Positions 57,901 through 64,000 of a DNA stretch of 64,000 nt are shown here, piece by piece. Below the pieces are notes generated by a model, which ran no database searches, was not told the origin of the DNA, and worked only from the letters and a program-made list of their open reading frames with translations. The stretch's first letter is position 1. Every line of letters starts with the position of its first letter. Both the position numbers and the translations under genes were made by a program. The stretch is taken from assembly GCA_030141605.1 (NCBI GenBank), contig JAQGDQ010000146.1:131933-195932 (forward strand). The letters run 5' to 3'. This DNA comes from Tubiluchus corallicola (taxonomy: Eukaryota > Priapulida > Priapulimorpha > Priapulimorphida > Tubiluchidae).

Positions 57901-59244
57901 GCGAAACTGGCTGTCGTGACCGATACTTACCTACACAGAGGTAGGTATAGCCTTTTTTAAACTATAGATGTAGACTACATTTTAAAAGAGACAGAGACAT
58001 GGTCTCATTGTGTCTTTTGTTGCCATTTGCCGTTTGAGTGAGAAAAGTGCGTTTATTCGGCAAATGCATCCGCATTAAAAAAATGCCAGCTTGTATATAA
58101 TCTAGCAAAAAACAATATGTTCATTATTTTTATACAGTTAACTATGTATATATATATTCCTATAAAGTTGAAATTGTTTTTGGTGGCGGTTCGGATAATT
58201 GCAGGTCAGAAATTATTATTGCATCAAAGGTTGCCGCAATTACGGTGCTAATCATTATTTCTCCCGAAACCAAATATGTACATTGGATTCTGTGTTTTAA
58301 TTAATCGGGTTTGGTTATAATGAATTTTCATTGAATTATTCATTTTCTAAAATTATTTCAGAGATCCCTGGACGTCCCATACGGCCTATGTTTCACAGAA
58401 GATTCCGCGGTGGTGCTGATAATGCCTTGCCGCCTGCCATGCCACAGGAGGCCTTCGCGTTAGCCATGCCACAGCAGCCACCAAAAGTGGTTCCAGAAGT
58501 GGCTACAGAAAAACCTGCCCCAATAAAGAAAATACGAAAAAACCTCCCAGAATCTTGGCTGTGGATCGATACAACAGCAAGGTGAGAAGCTCGCACCCCA
58601 CTTTGCAGGTTCAGCTTTCTGCTAGATAGAATAAGCACCACAATTATTGCTATTTAGAAATTTAAACTAACATGACCAGTGGTGGTGGTGGTGGTTGCTT
58701 TTCTAACACAGATAAATTGTCACTGGATAACGAGAGAAGCAGGCACTAATTTGTCAGTCAAAACTATGGGGTAAAAATAGACACCTAAAAACCACAAATT
58801 GTAGGGCCATGGATTTTCGCTTTTTCCTTCAAATTTCCAATTCTTTAAATTCTTGGGATGTTTATTCTTATTTGGCAACACTTTTTAACAAGTAGTATAA
58901 TTCAATTGATTCACTGATAAGCGACAAACTTTGCCCGCTGAGACTATACTGAAGCAAATGGAAAATAAGCATGCAAACAAATCAGCAAACAAAAGCTATA
59001 GTGGCTTGTAACATCATGCAAATATTGAAACACATTAGTTAATGTTAAAGTGTAAAGTCTATTAAAACCAAGCTAAATAAAAACTTACTGATGAGTTACC
59101 ATAAACAATTATGCTTTAAAATCATGTATACATACATTTGAAAAATACATGTATACATGTTCGGAACGTTTTAAATAATTATGCTGTGTAAACTTCCAAC
59201 GTTTTTTACGTTTTCTCGGCACTTTATAACAATAATAATAATAG

Positions 59245-59275
<31 letters not shown>

Positions 59276-59462
59276 GATAATGATAATGATAATGATAATG
59301 ATAATGATAATGATAATGATAATGATAATGATAATGATAATGATAATGATAATGATAATGATAATGATAATGATAATGATAATGATAATGATAATGATAA
59401 TGATAATGATAATGATAATGATAATGATAATGATAATGATAATGATAATGATAATGATAATG

Positions 59463-59505
<43 letters not shown>

Positions 59506-62500
59506 TAATAATTAATAATAACAATAATAATAATAATCAAGAATGAAGATCTGACTTTCGCCCGTCGACTGAAATCGCTACCGAGACTGAAGATGCGGCA
59601 AAGGCTGTCAAGGAAACTGTTTACGGTTCCAAGCCCATGCCCGTCAACAAAGTCAAACTGAACCAGTACAAGGGTCAACGAAAGAACCATCAGCAGTCAC
59701 ATTCCACAGAGACGGATACAAATTGCTACCGTTGTGGAAAGGCCCACAAAGTGACTGAATGCCCCTAAAAAATTGCCAAGTGCCATTTCTGTGACAAGAA
59801 AGGACATTTAGAAGCAGTTTGCATGAAGAAGCAACAACAGCAACGGGACTAAAAATCTGGAAAGTCCGTGAGGGAAGATGAGCTTGTCAAGGCGATCCCG
59901 ACAACTCTCCTAGATTTGATGTCAAAGTCAACATCCAAGACCAACAGTTCACGATGAAACTTGACACTGCAACCTCGGGAAATTTCATTTCAGTGCCACC
60001 AGTCTGGAAGCAACTGGGCAAGCCAAAGCTGGATGACAGCTGACATCGCTATGAGTCTGCCAGCGATCACGACCTGCCAGTGCTTTCATGGGCTAGACCA
60101 AGGATCCAAAGACTGGTAAACAAAGCTCAATTTCCTACATCGTCACCAAGATCCCTGACCTGAACCTGCTTGGTCGAAACGCTATCCAGAAGCTGGGAAT
60201 TTCTGTGGACATTGCTCTAGGACTGAGACGCATAGAGAGTCAAGGCAAGAGCACGGGTGTAAAAACGTCAAATCCATCACATCTTACACGTTTTATGCTT
60301 CCCTGCAACGACATTGCCACAACCTGTGTGACGAGTTCCCAGATCTCTTCAAAGAAGAATTGGGGTGTCTTAAGGACATCGAACTGGAAGTGAAGTTCAA
60401 GCCTGACGCAAAGCCAGTTTTTCACAAGGCACGACTGGTTCCATTCGCTCTTCGACATGACCTAGCCAATGGTTACGAAGAAGGCATCGCCAAAGGTGTC
60501 TGGAAGCTAGTCCAGTTCAACGAATACAGAAAGCCAGTGGTACCGATTCGTAAAGCTTACATCCCGGGCACTCAGAAGCCCAAATTGCAGATCTGTGGTG
60601 ACTACTCAGTGGGCATCAACGATCAGCTAGAGGACCATCATCATCTGATGCCATTCCCAGAGGAACTGATGCAGAAGCTGGGAGGTGGATATGGCTACAC
60701 GAAGATCGACCTTGCTGATGCCTATAACCAGATCCAGCTGGCACCAGAGAGTCAATGCAGGCTAGCTCTCAGTATCCACCGTGGTGTACTCCTGCAGCAA
60801 CGACTTCCTTTCGGAATCAAGTAGCGCCTGGTTACTTTCAGGAGATCATGGAGAACCTGACCAGGGATCTGCCTGGAGTTGCTGTCTTCCAAGACGATGT
60901 GCTTGTCAGCGGGCAAGACGCCAATGACCATCTGAGCAACCTGAGATGCATGCTCACTCATCTGAACGACAAAGGACTCAGATGTCGCCGTAAAAAGTGC
61001 TTGGTCGCGCAAAAAAGTATTGAATATCTTGGACACACCTTATCGGCCGAAGGAGTCGCAAAAGGATCCAAGTTCAAGGCAGTCATGAAGATGTCACCGC
61101 CTACAGACGTCTCAAGCTTGAAGTCTTTCTTGGGCTCGGTTCAGTTCTACTGGAAGTTCGTCCTAAACCCGGCTACTATAGCAGAGCCTCTTTACCGCTT
61201 GACCAAGAAGACAGTCTCCTGGAAGTGGGGAGATGAGGAGCAAACAGCTTTTCAACTGTTGAAAAATGTGCTATCCTAAGATCGAGTTCTTGTACATTTC
61301 GACCCAGACAAGCCTCTGGGATTGGCTTGTGACGCGTCCAACGTTGCAATTGGAGCTGTCCTGTTTCATCGCTATCCGGACGGAAGCGAGCGCCCAAATT
61401 CGAATGTGTCAAAGACTCTCACAGTTAAAGAAAGGAACTACAGCCAAATACACAGGGAAGCCCTAGCCATTATCTTCGGCTTACGGAAATTCTACCAGTA
61501 GCTCTACGGGCGTCATTTCACACTGGTGACTCATCATAAGCCACGGACTTCTCTCTTCAGACCATAGAAGGGGACGCCACTTCTTGCAGCTAATCATCTA
61601 GCTCGGTGGGCCCTGTGGCTAAACCAGTTTGACTACACAATCGAGTACCGAAAGACAGCAGATCACGGCAATGCAGATGCCCTTAGTCGCTTGCCATTTG
61701 GAGACGACAACGACTTCGACAGGGAGGAAAATGGTGAAGACACGGTGTGTGCCATTAAAGTTGCCAGTCTTCAAGTCAAGCTTGTGGATCCCAACATCCT
61801 CCGACAAGAGTCTAAATTTACAAGTTTTATACAGCGTTACTGCCGATCGAAGTCCTGTATGCAAAAAGGCAGTATGTAAGTGATATAAAATTTCCAAACG
61901 AATTTTTCAAGCTTTATGTTTATGAAGGGTTTTCTTGTGCTTTAACCTTACTGCTGTGATGAATCCCGGGCCAGCGGTAATAACTTCGCACTAACAAGAA
62001 AACTTCCCTTAGCGATTGTTGAAAGTACGAAACATTTGACAGAATCTTGCCTGCAATGAAACTTTGCAACAACCAAGGGAAAGTGCTGGATTCCATTCTG
62101 TGTTGACAGAAGCTTCCTGTCCCTGAGATTATATATATATAAATTTTAACTTGCTAAAATTTTTAACTCGTTACAATTTAGTTTAAACATAATTTATTAT
62201 AGGATTGAATCAGACAGTTTAAAAAACATGATTCAGGATCCTCACCGCAACAAACTATATACACTATTAAGAAAAACATTTACAGTAAGCATTGACTCTA
62301 TCAACACAAGCTTAACAAGTTTTACTACAAGAATACATTAGCTATTAGTACCAAATGACGGTTAAGAAATATTAATTTACGAATATTTAAAACTGACGCA
62401 TTCATATCAGATAGAAACTACTGAAAGCGCTTAGTACGAAATGTAAAGTTATGTATACATTGGAATATTTTACAGTTAACAACATAATTAAATTCTTCGT

Positions 62501-64000
62501 TTCCAAACAAGAACAACTTCAACAGTTCATTAGTTTCTAATGCAGCTATATTAAGGTTTTCAGGCAGCAGTATTTCGTTCAGTTTATCAAACATAACAGC
62601 CCTAGTTTGTTGATACAATAGGCAGTGCAAGAAGAAGTGCTCAAACAGACTCAAATCGACAATACTGGATGACCGTTATTATGTTTACAGCGTGTAGAGA
62701 AAAGGTCATAGTTTAGCTGAGAAAATCCGATTCTCATGCACGTATGATGCACTGATATTGGAGGTTCATCAAATGATAAATGCTTCTTACGCAACGAAAA
62801 ACTTAAATGAGTTTGAGCCATCAGTGTAATCTTCAGCCATCAATCAATGAAGACTAGCCTATTCCCTATAAGACTAAAGGAGTAAAAGGAAAAAAAACAA
62901 ACTTAGGTCAGGTATCTCTGGGCGTATGACCTTGTATGGGAATGAAATAAGTGATAGGTTTACCCGTAGTAAATAAAAACTGCACAGTAGGGTAGTGATG
63001 CTAAAATAAATTTGCTAAAACGGGACATCACCATAATCATAGAATCACTTCCTGTGTACAAATGTTGAAGACGATTTAATAGTTCACTTTTCAATTTCAA
63101 TGAGCGTACCTGTATATGAGACCAAAATCACATCAATTATTGCATAAAAACACGATATCTAAACCAAAATCGATTAAAACAGTTTTAAACGAACAATTGC
63201 TCATTATTGTTGGAAGCCATACTCCTCAACTACTGCAATATTAACTAAAGATCCAGTAATGTTTTGTTTCAGACATTCCACATCCCTATTACTTTAAAGG
63301 ATTGCCTGGCCCTCCTAGTTCCGATGCGCTACCTGACATTAGTTGGAGAGTGGGCATCGCATTTCAAGACCTAGGACGGCCAGGACCTGCTGGAGGTTCA
63401 GGTGGTTCTCCCGTCGACAAAAAAACTAACATTGTTAGTTCTACTACCCAACTTGCTTCTATAAAGAACTTTCCAGAATGTTGGCTGTGGGTTCACACTA
63501 CGGCTGGGTGAGAGGACGTATTTATCTTCTTTGCATAGAGCCTCAGATGCAGAGAAAAGTATATGGTTTTATGCATGCTCTCTAGTGATTCGAGTTCGAA
63601 TTTAGCTAAAACGTGCGAGATATAGTCCTGCTAGTCCTGGTGGAAAACATAAGGTTTGTTCTGTCTAGAGTGCAGAATTTTCTTGCCTAAATGGTTGGAT
63701 TTCGCTTTATACACTGACGTAAATTCGAAGTGCTAGTCGCCGCCTTCGAATCTTTGCACCACATAGGTTTAACTTGGTTTATGCTTCAAAGTAAATCCCT
63801 TCTGTTCAGGGGTTTTTGTGCCCCTCGTCAGTCTTCTTTTGTGTCTTGTAAGATCATGTTTATAGCTTAGTGGTAGTTCTTGTGATCAAAATTTTCGTCG
63901 TTTTTTCCTGACTGGTTTTATATTTCACACTAATCTGTCTTCCTGGGTTAAAATTCTCGGACAAGCTATAGTTCATGGAAATTCCTTCCAAATCTTTGAA
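42869..64000 (+). CDS. Thioester-containing / alpha-2-macroglobulin family protein (TEP/CD109-like), N-terminal half, runs off the right edge
   Basis: A secreted or surface immune protein of the C3/A2M superfamily. Eighteen consecutive in-phase exons, 42869-42945 through 58362-58581, give about 820 residues: signal peptide (1-24), then macroglobulin domains. Landmarks are VAPGIPGSVSLQ, ELSPGSYLLEVEG, RSVFIQTDKATYKP, the KDFEVEEYVLPRFEVKVDLP junction, VISRGNIEDNGYVP, SGEVITDATNFEV and IGILAVDQSVLLLRGGND. DAYETFREAKLAVVTD and the variable segment before the PE-x-WLW motif follow. Exon 19 (63273-63507) has the same phases and the same ending as exon 18 and cannot follow it in frame, so the two are probably mutually exclusive. 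Odd points are a Lys/Arg/Ser-rich insertion around residues 410-480, and a basic stretch (RFRRRP, RKKHR) near residues 698-713 that could be a processing site. The thioester motif and C-terminal domains lie outside the window. Confidence 0.93.
43270..43755 (-). mobile_element. LINE 3' part (inverted), TEP intron 1
   Basis: On minus it reads LLLGRGCKSFKYRIGITDSD, LCVCGLGSQTPEHLIFHCPL and RQDTRVNLE, the Cys/His-rich ORF2 ending with C-x-C ... T-x-EHL-x-x-x-C. An untranslated region and a TAA microsatellite (43276-43300) mark its 3' terminus. A gypsy element interrupts it on the other side. Confidence 0.85.
43755..45877 (+). mobile_element. Ty3/gypsy retrotransposon A, 5'-truncated and broken, with 3' LTR
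   Basis: Starts inside reverse transcriptase (DLADAYNQ-like and FQDD motifs in shifting frames). It jumps after a deletion near 44640 to integrase (VTDNAST, GAPNHSATNGAAERLVQTF) and ends in a basic C-terminal tail before a purine tract and the LTR. Stops, frameshifts and loss of RNase H make it inactive. Same family as copy B at 59535. It lies within a LINE in TEP intron 1, sense to the gene. Confidence 0.9.
45518..45877 (+). repeat. Gypsy LTR (3' LTR of copy A)
   Basis: 360 bases, TGTTGTGGAGATCGC to AAACACAACA, preceded by the purine tract GGTGGGGAAG. It has a TATATAAG core near 45641 and AATAAA near 45804. Homologous to the solo LTR at 56904. Confidence 0.88.
45878..47000 (-). mobile_element. 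LINE reverse transcriptase fragment (inverted), TEP intron 1
   Basis: On minus it reads FCDFKKTFDSLWLDGLI (palm), an NKTEAIM-type and KVLGVNVDNELKFEAHV block, then VELICGLPPIDIQFSSI. This is the order palm, thumb, connection. Frames are broken. It is probably the same LINE as at 43270-43755, split by gypsy copy A. Confidence 0.85.
46395..46800. repeat. About 195-bp tandem duplication inside the LINE fragment
   Basis: TTTAATTGGTTCATTTCCAA, CATACGCCACATGTTACACC and CTGACAAGAGTATTTGTTC occur twice about 195 bases apart. The first copy carries a run of 12 G. Confidence 0.88.
47525..47745 (-). mobile_element. LINE ORF2 C-terminal scrap (inverted), TEP intron 1
   Basis: On minus: NSLPLQVKQIKSLSAFKTKL then KSLIFTRYEI, the x-LP ... 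S-L-x-x-F-K ... L-K ending of ORF2 in Jockey/CR1-like elements. Confidence 0.7.
48040..48218 (+). CDS. TEP exon 2, with two possible donors
   Basis: Acceptor TGTTTCCAG. It reads SYVLVGPQVIRPGMTYKTAV, then TVTVSIYKR, the first macroglobulin strand region. Donor GTAAGT at 48219 or GTAACT at 48174, both phase 1, differing by 15 residues. Confidence 0.85.
48688..48770 (+). CDS. TEP exon 3
   Basis: Acceptor TGTTTAG. It reads VIELPNLRVASETVEVAPGI then PGSVSLQ; donor GTATGC, phase 0. Confidence 0.88.
49328..49499 (+). CDS. TEP exon 4
   Basis: Acceptor TATTTTAG. It reads LPNELSPGSYLLEVEGRG and SVFIQTDKATYKP, the highly conserved link from MG1 to MG2. Donor GTACGT, phase 1. Confidence 0.95.
50603..50725 (+). 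CDS. TEP exon 5
   Basis: Reads VQFRAITVNPFLRPYKGT, then DVDIKDPNGNKMAEW; MG2. Donor GTAGGC, phase 1. Confidence 0.92.
51380..51453 (+). CDS. TEP exon 6
   Basis: Acceptor GTGTTCAG. Reads VATLDFTLSDQPVFGTWKIT and VNSD; donor GTAAGT, phase 0. Confidence 0.92.
51627..51666 (+). CDS. TEP exon 7 (40 bases)
   Basis: Reads GEEASKDFEVEEY; with exon 8 it forms the FEVEEYVLPRFEV hallmark at the MG2/MG3 border. Donor GTAAGT, phase 1. Confidence 0.93.
51946..52030 (+). CDS. TEP exon 8
   Basis: Reads VLPRFEVKVDLPLFLVGDSV and ELSGVVRA; MG3. Donor GTAAGC, phase 2. Confidence 0.94.
52197..52494. repeat. LTR-like sequence in TEP intron 8
   Basis: About 300 bases with a TATATAAG core (52308), TTTAATAAACATG near 52428, and TG...CA-type ends. 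No internal coding part and no second copy in the window, so a solo LTR is only a suggestion. Confidence 0.4.
52613..52697 (+). CDS. TEP exon 9
   Basis: Reads YTHGGSVKGKAVVSLLGGRR then KILTKTIQ; MG3. Donor GTAAAA, phase 0. Confidence 0.92.
52837..53040 (+). CDS. TEP exon 10
   Basis: Reads IDGEATFTFKVLSVIGDGRR, then EATGVELTGEAYVNKYQHPV and FQGPDYYKPGLPYFAV, end of MG3 and start of MG4. Donor GTATGC, phase 0. Confidence 0.93.
53178..53332 (+). CDS. TEP exon 11
   Basis: Reads ITFERQDGSLLSVSDAQEVE, then two copies of an EKNPD-NP motif. Acceptor TTTTGTAG, donor GTAGAA (weak), phase 2. Confidence 0.85.
53925..54165 (+). CDS. TEP exon 12, basic repetitive insert
   Basis: Begins with a Lys/Arg/Gly/Ser-rich piece (KGSTNGSRNGSRQKDSR) coded by repeated GGTAGCAGA triplets, then returns to MG4 with DGRVVVQVEVPLLIHGSLNF. 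Donor GTAAGT, phase 0. Confidence 0.88.
54836..54946 (+). CDS. TEP exon 13
   Basis: Reads AKYNQSTGYSFASKSASEYK then AGVKAFVQVGLRSADLV; MG5. Phase 0 both sides. Confidence 0.9.
55054..55116 (+). CDS. TEP exon 14
   Basis: Reads AGDQANFLVESTDVIDGVYY then Q; MG5. Phase 0 both sides, donor GTAGAT. Confidence 0.9.
55683..55871 (+). CDS. TEP exon 15
   Basis: Reads VISRGNIEDNGYVPM, then RMLVYYIHRSGEVITDATNF, a conserved MG5/MG6 block. Phase 0, donor GTTAGT. Confidence 0.94.
56195..56375. repeat. Dispersed repeat V, copy 2, TEP intron 15
   Basis: Second copy of the element at 29500-29720 in the same orientation. Confidence 0.7.
56428..56499 (+). repeat. Gypsy LTR 3' fragment
   Basis: CTCAATAAACTAG to ACGAGCCTTCTGAGAGAAAC and AAACACAACA, matching the last 70 bases of the LTR of copy A. 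Confidence 0.85.
56662..56811 (+). CDS. TEP exon 16
   Basis: Reads VALRFNKATAEPGDKVKLHI, then GSLIGILAVDQSVLLLRGGN, the A2M-type A-V-D-x-S-V-L-L motif. Phase 0, donor GTGAGT. Confidence 0.95.
56904..57262 (+). repeat. Solo gypsy LTR in TEP intron 16
   Basis: TGTTGTGGAGATCGCTGGC to TCTCTACGAGCC, about 359 bases, same order of blocks as the LTR of copy A including TATATAAGGC and the AATAAA-like TTAATAAAC. No internal domain beside it. Confidence 0.87.
57733..57940 (+). CDS. TEP exon 17, constant exon before the alternative pair
   Basis: Reads VLDDIRGYGFDDDDRAP, then a basic run with RFRRRP and RKKHR, then DAYETFREAKLAVVTDTYLH. Donor GTAGGT, phase 1. Confidence 0.92.
58362..58581 (+). CDS. TEP exon 18a, variable bait-like segment, version 1
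   Basis: Phase 1 in, phase 2 out. Starts EIPGRPIRP, has a basic FHRRFRGG, then Met/Pro/Gln-rich text with AMPQ twice, and ends RKNLPESWLWIDTTA, the family P-E-x-W-L-W motif. Donor GTGAGA. Confidence 0.92.
59231..59515. repeat. TGATAA hexanucleotide array
   Basis: About 250 bases of nearly perfect six-base units, then TAA units, just before gypsy copy B. The Ile/Met and His/Tyr ORFs are artefacts. Confidence 0.98.
59535..61860 (+). mobile_element. Ty3/gypsy retrotransposon B, gag end to RNase H, broken
   Basis: In order, in shifting frames: a nucleocapsid with two CCHC knuckles (CYRCGKAHKVTEC and CHFCDKKGHLEAVC), a protease-like KLDTATSG, reverse transcriptase (DLADAYNQIQLA, FQDDVLVSG), then RNase H (HFDPDKPLGLACDAS) and a DHGNADALSRLP ending. 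Stops inside gag and protease show it is dead. Integrase and both LTRs are missing. It lies between TEP exons 18a and 18b, sense to the gene. Confidence 0.92.
62182..62720 (-). mobile_element. LINE 3' end (inverted): repeat T plus ORF2 C-terminus
   Basis: 62182-62335 is the second copy of repeat T. On minus the coding part above it reads SLFEHFFLHCLLYQQTRAVM then FDKLNEILLP, the EHFFLxC ending of ORF2. Broken copy. Confidence 0.8.
63273..63507 (+). CDS. TEP exon 18b (exon 19), variable bait-like segment, version 2
   Basis: Acceptor TTTGTTTCAG, donor GTGAGA, phase 1 in and 2 out like exon 18a. Starts DIPHPYYFKGLPGPP, continues through a Gly/Pro/Ser-rich part and ends KNFPECWLWVHTTA. If spliced after 18a the frame hits a stop within ten codons, so it should replace 18a. 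Confidence 0.92.
63508..64000. other. TEP intron sequence at the right edge
   Basis: No further copy of the variable exon or downstream constant exon is seen before the window ends. Confidence 0.5.

Noticed and set aside
59109-59690. His/Tyr- and Ile/Met-rich ORFs
   Set aside because: Translation of a TGATAA hexanucleotide array.
58362-63507. Serial splicing of TEP exons 18a and 18b
   Set aside because: Exon 18a ends in phase 2 but 18b must be entered in phase 1; joining them gives a stop within ten codons.

Overview
This is a window of AT-rich, repeat-dense animal genomic DNA. Genes are split by many short exons with GT-AG introns, and there are no operons. The gene set (a corticotropin-releasing-hormone-binding protein, a thioester/alpha-2-macroglobulin family protein, a GCNT-type glycosyltransferase and an SLC6 transporter) points to a bilaterian. 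Remnants of BEL/Pao, Ty3/gypsy and LINE elements and degenerate TTAGGG-like arrays fit a marine invertebrate (mollusc, ambulacrarian or chelicerate grade). I cannot name the species.

Layout. (1) 1-6700: no host gene found; trinucleotide repeats, a decayed LINE fragment, a 13-copy 35-bp minisatellite and a broken BEL/Pao integrase. (2) 6821-8689, minus: a complete SLC6-type Na+/Cl- coupled transporter coded by one uninterrupted exon. (3) 11784-25769, minus: a complete seven-exon CRHBP gene that I assembled exon by exon (963 nt, 320 aa, ten mature cysteines). None of its exons is recognisable from long ORFs alone. Its introns are packed with tandem repeats, some within 20-30 bp of splice sites. 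(4) 25770-32498: no host gene; MITEs, LINE scraps, a 27-bp minisatellite and telomere-like arrays. (5) 32499-38713, plus: a complete five-exon GCNT/core-2-like beta-1,6-N-acetylglucosaminyltransferase (1368 nt, 455 aa). Its last intron carries a MITE and a palindrome of two converging 5S rRNA-derived sequences. (6) 38714-42790: repeats. (7) 42869 to beyond the right edge, plus: the N-terminal half of a secreted thioester-containing protein. Eighteen exons run in series and a nineteenth looks like an alternative version of the eighteenth. The window ends before the thioester region. Gypsy copies, solo LTRs and LINE pieces sit in its introns.

The four genes are unrelated in function: membrane transport, neuropeptide binding, O-glycan branching and humoral immunity. 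Nothing suggests co-regulation. The most interesting signals are: the two phase-matched, probably mutually exclusive exons coding the variable bait-like segment of the TEP gene; the reiterated 3' splice site and partial exon in CRHBP; and the 5S-rRNA-headed palindrome. All exon borders were read by eye from splice signals, reading phase and family resemblance; none has transcript support here.
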